From: an uncultured Eubacteriales bacterium
GTDB taxonomy: Bacteria > Bacillota_A > Clostridia > Christensenellales > Aristaeellaceae
Direction of reading: 5' to 3'
Assembly: GCA_902766515.1 (NCBI GenBank)
Contig: CACXEB010000278.1
Coordinates: 1 to 12,837 of the forward strand
DNA length: 12,837 nucleotides
The position numbers and the translations under genes were made by a program. Under the pieces are notes generated by a model. That model worked only from the letters and a program-made list of their open reading frames with translations, made no database searches and was not told the origin of the DNA. How positions within the stretch are numbered: position 1 is the first letter of the stretch; every line of letters starts with the position of its first letter. Shown here piece by piece: positions 1 to 6,043 of this stretch.

Positions 1-578
1 CCGCTCTGCTTGTCCCCCTGCATGCCGCGGATATAGTGGATGCCCATCTGGCTGATCAGGTAGGGGTCTTCGCCGTAGGTCTCGTAGGTGCGGCCCCAGC
101 GGGGGTCCCGGGAAACATCGATCACCGGGCTCATGGCGCTGTTGATGCCCACCGCCCGGCTCTCCTGTCCGACGATAGCCGCCATTTTCTCCGCCAGCTC
201 CGGCTCCCAGGTGCAGCCCAAGTTGATCTGGGCCGGGAACAGGGTGCCCTCCGCGCCGGGATAACCGCACAGGTTTTCCGCCTGCAGTGCCACGGGGATC
301 CCCAGGCGGGTTTCTTCCACAAAATAATGCTGCAGCGTATTGCTGATCTCAGCGATCTGCACCGGGTCCACGATTCCCGCCAGGGAATACTGGGTGAAGC
401 GCCCGTGTCCATGGGGGAACCTTTCCCTGAGCAATTCCAGGGACACACGGCCGTCCTTCATGAATCCGGCGGGAAGGTCGCCGCACAGCTGCGCGGCCTT
501 TTCCTCCAGCGTCATCCTGGACAGCAGGTCCTCCACCCGTGTTGCGACCGGCTGGGTTTGATCCTTATACAGCTCCAT
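1..578 (-). CDS. Glycoside hydrolase family 3 (beta-glucosidase/beta-xylosidase type), N-terminal part
   Basis: The reverse strand stays open for 192 codons to the left edge, so the C-terminal part, including the catalytic nucleophile region, is missing. What is visible is the start of the GH3 (beta/alpha)8 domain: an N-terminal MTLEEKAAQL helix (residues 22-31), LQAENLCGY (99-107, the usual position of the E-x-L-x-G segment), FPAQINL (114-120), and the diagnostic SPVIDVSRDPRWGRTYETYG block at about 150-169 followed by EDPYL. DPRWGR lies in the sugar-binding -1 subsite in known GH3 enzymes. There is no signal peptide, so it should act in the cytosol, releasing terminal sugars from imported oligosaccharides. 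I chose the ATG at 578 because an AGGGGG ribosome site (589-594) lies 10 nt upstream; the in-frame ATG at 587 would sit only 1 nt from it. It is transcribed divergently from the uptake operon, apparently under matching control. Family is sure; glucosidase versus xylosidase or other specificity is not. Confidence 0.93.
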   Translation of the reverse strand, partial: MELYKDQTQPVATRVEDLLSRMTLEEKAAQLCGDLPAGFMKDGRVSLELLRERFPHGHGRFTQYSLAGIVDPVQIAEISNTLQHYFVEETRLGIPVALQAENLCGYPGAEGTLFPAQINLGCTWEPELAEKMAAIVGQESRAVGINSAMSPVIDVSRDPRWGRTYETYGEDPYLISQMGIHYIRGMQGDKQS

Positions 579-597
579 GCAAGTCATGCCCCCTATT

Positions 598-613
598 CAT
601 TAATTCATTTAAC
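598..613 (-). promoter_or_regulatory. Candidate operator copy 1 (GH3 side)
   Basis: Read on the minus strand this is GTTAAATGAATTAATG, directly abutting the -10 box of the GH3 promoter and covering the predicted start of transcription. It matches the element at 710-725 in 14 of 16 positions and in the same orientation relative to its own gene. Placement downstream of -10 fits repression. The regulator is unknown; the ROK protein at 10070-11302 is the local candidate. Confidence 0.5.
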
Positions 614-642
614 AAAATATCAAATAATGGATGATGTGTCAA
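614..642 (-). promoter_or_regulatory. Sigma-70 type promoter for the GH3 gene
   Basis: On the minus strand, a perfect -35 TTGACA (637-642) is followed after exactly 17 bp by a -10 of TATTTT (614-619). Transcription would begin near 607, giving a leader of about 30 nt before the ATG at 578. Matches and spacing are close to consensus, so this should be a strong promoter when not repressed. Confidence 0.75.
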
Positions 643-673
643 TAGATTTTTGAAAAAAAGGTAAAATATAGAG
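643..673. promoter_or_regulatory. Shared AT-rich spacer between divergent -35 boxes (UP-element-like)
   Basis: These 31 bp separate the two back-to-back TTGACA boxes and are almost entirely A/T, with an A7 tract at about 653-659. Such tracts just upstream of a -35 can act as UP elements for the RNA polymerase alpha subunit. Functional role is inferred from position and composition only. Confidence 0.35.
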
Positions 674-702
674 TTGACACGGACAGAAACATCTGGTATT
701 AT
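674..702 (+). promoter_or_regulatory. Sigma-70 type promoter for the sugar-utilisation operon
   Basis: A perfect -35 TTGACA (674-679), a 17-bp spacer and a -10 TATTAT (697-702) form a near-consensus promoter reading toward the DUF4838 gene. The predicted start is near 709, leaving a leader of about 47 nt. No comparably good promoter was seen further downstream, so it probably drives the genes from 756 onward. Confidence 0.78.
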
Positions 703-725
703 TTAAATCGTTAAATTAATTATTG
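701..725 (+). promoter_or_regulatory. Candidate operator copy 2 (operon side), with overlapping dyad
   Basis: Positions 710-725 read GTTAAATTAATTATTG, matching the copy at 598-613 (minus strand) in 14 of 16 bases. Overlapping it is a perfect interrupted palindrome, ATTTAA (701-706), 4-bp spacer, TTAAAT (711-716), centred on the predicted transcription start at about 709. Either element, or both, could be a repressor site. The copy at the other promoter keeps the 16-mer but not this 6-4-6 dyad, so which unit is recognised is unclear. Confidence 0.5.
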
Positions 726-743
726 GTTTCTTTTTCCCTCTTC

Positions 744-748
744 AGGAG
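744..748 (+). promoter_or_regulatory. Ribosome binding site that fixes the DUF4838 start
   Basis: AGGAG lies 7 nt before the ATG at 756. An in-frame TTG at 723 lies upstream but has no Shine-Dalgarno and overlaps the candidate operator, so the ATG is preferred. Confidence 0.75.
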
Positions 749-755
749 CATTGGC

Positions 756-2615
756 ATGAGCGAAATGACTGCCTCTCCCACGCTGGCCTTCGCGGCAGCG
801 GAAATCAAGAAGTACCTGCGGAACGCAGGCCTGCGGGATGCTTCCCTCCCGCTGGTCCGCGTCCAATGCAGCGGATGCAGCCGAGACGACGCTTATACCT
901 TTGAAGCAACGCCGGCCGCCGTTACGGTCACCGGCAGCAATGCCCGCAGCGCTTTGATCGGCGCCTACGCCTACCTGAAGGAAATCGGTTTCTCTTTTTT
1001 CGCCCCCGGCGGCGACTTCACCCGGACGCCGCGGATCACCGACCCCCGGCAGCTGACCGCCCGCAAAAGGGAAAGCCGGGCGAAGCACCGTATCCGCGGC
1101 GTGTGCGTGGAGGGCGCGGTCTCCCTGGAGCAGATGCTCAGCTACATCGACTGGCTGCCCAAAGCAGGCATGAACACCTGTTTTCTCCAGTTTTTCCGGC
1201 CGGACGTCTTTTTTGAACGATGGTACTCCCACGAGAACAACCCTCTGATCCCGCCTGTGGACTTGTCCGAGGCGAACAAGGAAGCTTTCGACGCGGCCGT
1301 GGTCAACGAGATCCGGAAACGAGGGCTGCTGCTGCACCGGGCGGGTCATGGCTGGACGGCCCAAGCGCTCGGTTATCCGGGCAACGGCTGGCACCGCCAG
1401 CGGGAGCCGTCCGACGAGCGGCTCCGTAACCGGATCGCCCTCCTGCACGGTGAAAGGCGCCTCTTCGGCGGCATCCCGGCCAACACCAACCTCTGCTACG
1501 CCAGCGAGGACGTGCAGCAGGCGCTGACCGAGGCCGTCGTCACCTATGCCAGGGCCCACCCGGAAGCGAACGCGGTGCATTTCTGGCTGGCCGACACTTA
1601 CAACAACCTGTGCGAATGCGCAGCCTGCCGGGCCAGCAGCCTGTCCGACCAGTACGTGCGCATCCTGAACCGCATCGATGATGCCCTGACCGAGGCCGGC
1701 CTGACCACACGGATCGTGTTCCTGCTCTACCAGGAGCTGCTGGCTCCTCCACGGAAGGCCCGGATCATGCATCCGGAGCGCTTCATCCTCATGTTCGCCC
1801 CCATTTCCCGCAGCTTTGAAGCACCTTATCCCCCCGGGCTCCCGTCAGGGAACTGCCCCGCCTTCCGCCGCAACGCCATGACGCTGCCGCTGAGCATTGA
1901 AGAAAACCTCAGGTACTACGCAGCCTGGCGGCATGTCTTCCAAGGGGACGCCTTCATTTATGACTACCACCTGGGCAGGGTGCACTACGGGGACCCGGGC
2001 TACATGAAGATCACCCGCACGCTGTACCGCGACACGGAGCAGCTGCAGGGACTGGCCTTCCAGGGGATGATCGCCTGCCAGGAGCTGCGGGTGGCCATCC
2101 CCAACGCGCTGCCCATTTACCTGATGGGGCGGGCGCTGTGGGGCAGCAGTGACCTGAGCGCCATTGAGAGCGGCTACTTCTCCTCGCTGTACGGCGAGGC
2201 CGGGCTCCGCGTCCGAAGTTACTTTGAAGCTGTATCGAACCTGTGCGATACCGACTATGCCAACGCAAACGGCCCCCGCACCCGTCCGGACCTGACGGCG
2301 CGCTACCGGGAGATCGCCCGCCTGTCCCGGGCAGAGGAAGCGGCGCTCGCCGCCGGAAACGACCCCATCCTGCTCCGGTATCAGAGCACACTCCGTCAAA
2401 ACGCCGCCTACGGCGACGCGATCGCCGCCCTGACCCAGGGAGATCAGGCCTCCGCCGACCGGGCATTCGCGGACTTTTGCCGCCTGGTACGTCAGCGGGA
2501 AAGCCGCTTCCCCGGAGATTACGACGTGTACCGGGCGATCGAAGTGATGCAGCGCTATACGGGCCTCCATGAACCGCCGTCCGAAATCAAACAAGAGAGA
2601 GATGAACACGCATGA
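756..2615 (+). CDS. DUF4838 / alpha-glucuronidase-like protein, putative cytosolic glycoside hydrolase
   Basis: A 619-residue protein with no signal peptide. The N-terminal part (roughly 1-100) has the alpha/beta pattern that precedes the barrel in GH67 and GH20-like enzymes: an AAAEIKKYL helix, TVTGSNARSALIGAYAYL, then a LKEIGFSFFAPGG turn. A TIM-barrel-like region follows, with GWTAQALG and the hallmark stretch W277-L-A-D280-T-Y-N-N-L-C286-E-C288-A-A-C291, then SDQYVRILNRI, which matches the pattern of DUF4838 proteins. By analogy it may hydrolyse a glycosidic bond, possibly to a uronic acid, but the activity of this branch is unproven and I cannot assign catalytic residues; D280 is one candidate. 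It is the first gene after the regulated promoter, and its stop overlaps the next start as ATGA (2612-2615), so it should be translationally coupled to the importer. Domain call fairly sure, reaction unknown. Confidence 0.8.
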   Translation: MSEMTASPTLAFAAAEIKKYLRNAGLRDASLPLVRVQCSGCSRDDAYTFEATPAAVTVTGSNARSALIGAYAYLKEIGFSFFAPGGDFTRTPRITDPRQLTARKRESRAKHRIRGVCVEGAVSLEQMLSYIDWLPKAGMNTCFLQFFRPDVFFERWYSHENNPLIPPVDLSEANKEAFDAAVVNEIRKRGLLLHRAGHGWTAQALGYPGNGWHRQREPSDERLRNRIALLHGERRLFGGIPANTNLCYASEDVQQALTEAVVTYARAHPEANAVHFWLADTYNNLCECAACRASSLSDQYVRILNRIDDALTEAGLTTRIVFLLYQELLAPPRKARIMHPERFILMFAPISRSFEAPYPPGLPSGNCPAFRRNAMTLPLSIEENLRYYAAWRHVFQGDAFIYDYHLGRVHYGDPGYMKITRTLYRDTEQLQGLAFQGMIACQELRVAIPNALPIYLMGRALWGSSDLSAIESGYFSSLYGEAGLRVRSYFEAVSNLCDTDYANANGPRTRPDLTARYREIARLSRAEEAALAAGNDPILLRYQSTLRQNAAYGDAIAALTQGDQASADRAFADFCRLVRQRESRFPGDYDVYRAIEVMQRYTGLHEPPSEIKQERDEHA

Positions 2616-3550
2616 GTCAGAAAGCCATTCAGGTCAAGCGGAACCCGGTCCAGCAGAAAAACTGGATCAAACTGAATCTGTGGTGCTGGGCATTCGTGGC
2701 CATGACCCTGATCTTCTACCTGCTGTTCCAGGGCTATCCGATCCTTTGCTCGGTGTACTACTCGCTGTTCAACTGGTCGGGCATGACCTCGGACATGACC
2801 TACATCGGGCTGGAAAACTACAAAAACATGCTGAACGACAAGCTGTTCTGGGGCGCCTTTGCCAACAGCTTCCGCTATATGATCATGGTGGTGCCCCTCG
2901 AGGTCGTCATCTCCCTGTTCTTCGCGTTCCTGCTGAACGATGAGAAGCTCAGGGCCCGTACGGTGTACCGCGTGTCCCTGTTCACGCCGGTGGTCGTCAC
3001 GGCCTCCGTCGTGGGCATCGTGATGAGCTTCATCTGGTCCTCCAGCGGCGTCATCAATTACGTACTCAAAAACTTGCACCTGATCGACAAGAACATCAAC
3101 TGGGCGGGCAACAAGAACTTCGCCATGCGCACGGTGGTCTTCGTATCGGTCTGGAAGGACATGGGCACCTACATGATCTACTGGCTGGCGGCGCTGCAGG
3201 GCGTACCCAACGACGTGATGGAGGCCGCCAGCGTGGACGGAGCCACCAGGACCAGGACCTTCTTCAGCGTGGTCATGCCCATGATCGCCCCCACCGCCGG
3301 CATTATCCTGATCCTGTGCACCATCAACTCGCTCAAGGCCTTCGACCTGATCCAGACGCTGACGGGCGGCGGTCCCTTCTTCGCCACGGACGTGATCGCC
3401 ACCTTCGTATACCGCACCGCGTTCACGTCGGACATGGGCCTGCCGCGCTTCGGTTACGCGTCCGCGGCCGCGACGCTGTTCGGCATCGTGGTCATCATCA
3501 TCGGGGCCGTGCTGAACTGGCTCAAGGGCCGGCTCCAGAAGCTGCAGTGA
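2612..3550 (+). CDS. CUT1-family sugar ABC transporter permease (MalF/UgpA type)
   Basis: A 312-residue inner-membrane protein with about six hydrophobic segments (near 22-46, 87-109, 122-143, 174-196, 224-246 and 284-304) after a basic N-terminus. The cytoplasmic coupling loop carries the EAA motif, E204-A-A-S-V-D-G210, followed by FFSVVMPMIAPT; this is where the ATPase docks. LTGGGPFFATD (250-260) is also typical of the UgpA/MalF side. With the next gene it forms the heterodimeric channel for an oligosaccharide. No ATPase gene sits in this cluster, so a shared MsmX/UgpC-type subunit encoded elsewhere is expected, as is common in Firmicutes. The start overlaps the preceding stop by 4 nt. Family is sure; substrate is not. 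Confidence 0.95.
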   Translation: MSQKAIQVKRNPVQQKNWIKLNLWCWAFVAMTLIFYLLFQGYPILCSVYYSLFNWSGMTSDMTYIGLENYKNMLNDKLFWGAFANSFRYMIMVVPLEVVISLFFAFLLNDEKLRARTVYRVSLFTPVVVTASVVGIVMSFIWSSSGVINYVLKNLHLIDKNINWAGNKNFAMRTVVFVSVWKDMGTYMIYWLAALQGVPNDVMEAASVDGATRTRTFFSVVMPMIAPTAGIILILCTINSLKAFDLIQTLTGGGPFFATDVIATFVYRTAFTSDMGLPRFGYASAAATLFGIVVIIIGAVLNWLKGRLQKLQ

Positions 3551-3566
3551 GGGGAGGCGTCTGATC

Positions 3567-4433
3567 ATGACAGCATACAACGTGACCACGGTAAAAAGGC
3601 ACAGGAAAAAGCTCGGCATGAGCCGCATCGTGATCAACCTGATCCTGATCGTCTGCTCGCTCATCTGGCTTTATCCCATCATCTGGACAGTCATTTCCTC
3701 ATTCAAACCGCAGGCGGACTTTTTCAGTGAGCAGCTGGCGCTGATCCCCTCCAGGATCACGTTCGAAAACTATGCCCGGGTCTGGAGCAAGGCCAATTTC
3801 GCGGCCTACTTCCTGAACTCCACGATCGTCACGGTGTTCTCCGTCCTGCTGGTGCTCATCATGACCAACATGGCGGGCTATGTGCTGGGCCGCTACAAGT
3901 TTGTCGGACGGAGCGTCCTGATGGCCGTCTTCCTGTCGTCCATCTGCATCCCGCTGGTATCCACCCTGATCCCCGTCTACCAGATCGTCAAGAGCATGAA
4001 CCTGCTGGGCTCCCGCCTCGGCCTGATCCTATCCGGCGCGGGCGGCGCGCACGTGGTGTTCCTGCTGCTGTTCTCCAGCTACTATTCCACCGTGCCCAAC
4101 GAGCTGGAGGAGGCCGCCCGGATGGACGGCTGCGGCTTCCTGCGCACCTATGTGAACGTTATGGTGCCCCTGTCCTCGCCCATTTCCACCACGGTCATCA
4201 TCATGGAGTCCCTGTGGACCTGGAACGCCTTCCAGCTGCCCCTGATCCTGACGCTCAACAATCCCGCGGCGCGTACGCTGGCCGTCGGCCTGTATGCCTT
4301 CAAGGGCGAGAACACCGTGGACTGGACCGGCATCTGCACCGGCGCCGCCATCGCGATGATCCCCATCATCATCGTGTTCATCGCCTTCCAGAAGTTCTTC
4401 ATCAACGGCATGGCCGGCGCGGTGAAGGGCTGA
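3567..4433 (+). CDS. CUT1-family sugar ABC transporter permease (MalG/UgpE type)
   Basis: A 288-residue membrane protein, the usual length for this family. A basic N-terminus precedes transmembrane segments near 21-43, 83-107, 114-136, 155-171, 203-222 and 258-279. The EAA coupling loop is E181-E-A-A-R-M-D-G188, followed by FLRTYVNVMVPLSSP. The C-terminus ends with FFINGMAGAVKG, the characteristic tail of the MalG/UgpE half. GGGGAGG (3551-3557) sits 9 nt before the ATG, and only 16 nt separate it from the upstream permease gene, so the two are made together. It pairs with that permease to form the sugar channel. Confidence 0.95.
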   Translation: MTAYNVTTVKRHRKKLGMSRIVINLILIVCSLIWLYPIIWTVISSFKPQADFFSEQLALIPSRITFENYARVWSKANFAAYFLNSTIVTVFSVLLVLIMTNMAGYVLGRYKFVGRSVLMAVFLSSICIPLVSTLIPVYQIVKSMNLLGSRLGLILSGAGGAHVVFLLLFSSYYSTVPNELEEAARMDGCGFLRTYVNVMVPLSSPISTTVIIMESLWTWNAFQLPLILTLNNPAARTLAVGLYAFKGENTVDWTGICTGAAIAMIPIIIVFIAFQKFFINGMAGAVKG

Positions 4434-4447
4434 TCACACGACCGATG

Positions 4448-4468
4448 TTTTGCACGCAAAGTGCATCA
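4448..4468 (+). promoter_or_regulatory. Small intercistronic hairpin before the binding-protein gene
   Basis: A perfect 5-bp stem TGCAC (4451-4455) / GTGCA (4461-4465) closes a GCAAA loop. It lies between the second permease and the binding protein and has no U-tract, so it is not a standard terminator. It could be an mRNA-processing or stability element. At 5 bp it could also be chance. Confidence 0.3.
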
Positions 4469-4494
4469 CATAATCATCGAAGGAGGCAAATCGT

Positions 4495-5913
4495 ATGAAG
4501 AACATCCTTTCCCGCATCTGTTTGCTGCTGGCCGCCGTGATGGTCCTGGGCCTCATGGCCCCGCTCGCCGCGCTGGCCGACGAACCCGTCGTCCTGAGGG
4601 TGTATGACTGGTCCGACTCCACCCGCGCCTTCCGTGACAAGTTCCATGAGGAATTCATGGCCAACAACCCCGATATCAAGGTCGAGTATACCCAGCTGAC
4701 CATCGACCAGTTCAACAGCACCGTGCTCGGCGCGATCCAGAACGGCGACGGCCCCGACCTGTTCCCGGTACCCACCACGCTGAACCTGACCGCCGCCGTG
4801 AACCAGAACTGGTTCCTGCCGATGGAAGACTATGTGTCCAAGGAGTTTGTCGATTCCTTCATGGAGGGCACGCTGGCGGAAGGCACCTCCCGCAAGAACG
4901 GCGTCCTCTACACCGTGCCCGAAGCCGGCACCGTGAGCGTCGCCATGATCTATTACAACAAGGACATCCTCAACGAGTGCGGCCTTGCCGTGCCCACCAC
5001 CTTTGACGAGTTCCGCGCTGCCTGCAAGACCGTCACCGAAAAGGGCGCGGGCCGTTACTGGGGCCTCATCGAGGGCGGCGCCCAGGCGAACCGCTGCGAG
5101 GTCCTGCTGCGCGCGCTGGTCCAGTCCGCCGGCGGCAAGATCGCCAACAGCGGCCGCGCGCTGACCGTGAACGGCAGGGTCCCCTATGACACCGAGGAAA
5201 TGCGCAAGGCCGTGGAGCTCCTGCAGGGCATCGTCGAGGACGGCAGCCTCTACCCGGATACCGCTTCCATCAACGCGCCGCAGGCCCGCGAGTATTTCGC
5301 CCAGGGCAAGGCCGCGTTCCTGTGCCAGGGCCTGTGGTGCATCGGCACCTGGGCCAACGACCATCCGGAGCTCAACTACGGCGTCATGACCCCGCCCAAG
5401 GGCGCCGACAACGGCTATGTCGCCAGCGCCGAGATCGGCACCTGGATGGGCATCTATTCCAATTCCAAGCATCCGAAGGAAGCCGCCCGTTACCTGGAAG
5501 CGCTGTATGACGCCGCCTATCATTACCAGGCGGACGTCGTGAAGTCCGGCTCCTATGTTTCCGTCATCAAGGGCGTCAACGAAGCCAACATGGTGGACCC
5601 CGTCATGAAGGAATACTATGACGCTTCCGCCAGGTGCGTCGATATCCCGCTTGCCACCACCCGTGACGTGCGCTTCTATGACTTCTATTCCACCGTCATC
5701 AGCGCCACTCCCTCCCTGGCGAGCATCGCGCAGGGCATCCTGAGCCAGTCCATTGACGAGCCCATGGATTACCTCTCCATGCTGAGCGACGCCGAGACCG
5801 ACGCCTGGAAGACCGCCTGCGACACCCTCAGCATCGACTTCGCGGAGCTCGAGTTCTCCAACTGGGTCGTGGGCCAGCCCTACACCGACGCGGACTACGC
5901 CGCTCTCCAGTAA
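4495..5913 (+). CDS. Extracellular sugar-binding protein of the CUT1 ABC importer
   Basis: A 472-residue solute-binding protein of the family 1 (MalE/UgpB) type. It begins with a clear Sec signal: KN, a hydrophobic core (about 8-27), and an A26-L-A28 cleavage site before DEP. There is no cysteine after the cleavage site, so no lipobox. The mature part starts VVLRVYDWSDSTRAF, with the usual strand and then EEFMANNPDIKVEY, GDGPDLFPV, MIYYNKDILNECG and FAQGKAAFLCQGLW, all family-typical. AGGAGG (4481-4486) sits 8 nt before the ATG. It captures the substrate outside the membrane and delivers it to the two permeases upstream. Its position last in the transporter set, between two hairpins, suggests it is expressed at a different level from the permeases. 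The sugar bound cannot be predicted. Confidence 0.94.
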   Translation: MKNILSRICLLLAAVMVLGLMAPLAALADEPVVLRVYDWSDSTRAFRDKFHEEFMANNPDIKVEYTQLTIDQFNSTVLGAIQNGDGPDLFPVPTTLNLTAAVNQNWFLPMEDYVSKEFVDSFMEGTLAEGTSRKNGVLYTVPEAGTVSVAMIYYNKDILNECGLAVPTTFDEFRAACKTVTEKGAGRYWGLIEGGAQANRCEVLLRALVQSAGGKIANSGRALTVNGRVPYDTEEMRKAVELLQGIVEDGSLYPDTASINAPQAREYFAQGKAAFLCQGLWCIGTWANDHPELNYGVMTPPKGADNGYVASAEIGTWMGIYSNSKHPKEAARYLEALYDAAYHYQADVVKSGSYVSVIKGVNEANMVDPVMKEYYDASARCVDIPLATTRDVRFYDFYSTVISATPSLASIAQGILSQSIDEPMDYLSMLSDAETDAWKTACDTLSIDFAELEFSNWVVGQPYTDADYAALQ

Positions 5914-5925
5914 TGGTTTCCTTCA

Positions 5926-5949
5926 GCCCGCCGCCTGACGGCGGCGGGC
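5926..5949 (+). terminator. Strong GC hairpin after the binding-protein gene (partial terminator or mRNA stabiliser)
   Basis: Twelve nt after the stop codon, GCCCGCCGCC (5926-5935) and GGCGGCGGGC (5940-5949) form a perfect 10-bp stem around a TGAC tetraloop. No run of T follows, so full intrinsic termination is unlikely. A stem of this kind more often blocks 3' exonucleases and keeps the binding-protein message abundant, with some read-through into the enzyme genes. Confidence 0.6.
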
Positions 5950-5986
5950 GACGATCCCCGTAAACATGGCTCGGCCGTGGCGGGCA

Positions 5987-6019
5987 GGCCGGGGTATCCG
6001 GCCGCCGCCGCGGCCTTTT
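5987..6019 (+). terminator. Two mutually exclusive hairpins, the second followed by TTTT (attenuator-like)
   Basis: Hairpin A is GGCCGG (5987-5992), loop GGTAT, CCGGCC (5998-6003). Hairpin B is GGCCGC (6000-6005), loop CGCC, GCGGCC (6010-6015), directly followed by TTTT (6016-6019). They share 6000-6003, so only one can form at a time, and B has the form of a weak intrinsic terminator. This 130-nt gap is otherwise non-coding. A regulated termination switch is possible but unproven; high GC makes chance stems more likely here. Confidence 0.4.
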
Positions 6020-6043
6020 ATGACCGGAACGGACGGTGTGCTG

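Noticed and set aside
36..653. Open frame of about 200 codons on the plus strand opposite the GH3 gene
   Set aside because: It is antisense to a clear GH3 domain on the minus strand, has no family resemblance and crosses the divergent promoters.
723..755. TTG start giving 11 extra residues on the DUF4838 protein
   Set aside because: It has no ribosome site, overlaps the candidate operator and lies close to the predicted transcription start; AGGAG fits the ATG at 756.
720..3664. Long minus-strand open frames opposite the DUF4838 and first permease genes
   Set aside because: GC-rich coding DNA often leaves an open complementary frame. Their translations are low-complexity (rich in Gly, Ala, Arg, His, Asp) and match no family, while the plus-strand frames do.
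4445..4474. Possible promoter before the binding-protein gene (TTGCAC and CATAAT-like boxes)
   Set aside because: The boxes are weak and the spacing too short (13-15 bp) for a convincing sigma-70 promoter.
4474..5523. About 350-codon minus-strand frame opposite the binding-protein gene
   Set aside because: The plus-strand product has a signal peptide and binding-protein motifs; the antisense product has no recognisable features.
5966..6043. Upstream ATG extending the broken isomerase by 26 residues
   Set aside because: The extra residues (Arg/Pro/Gly-rich) fall in the hairpin region and precede the family N-terminus MKIGLLTN.
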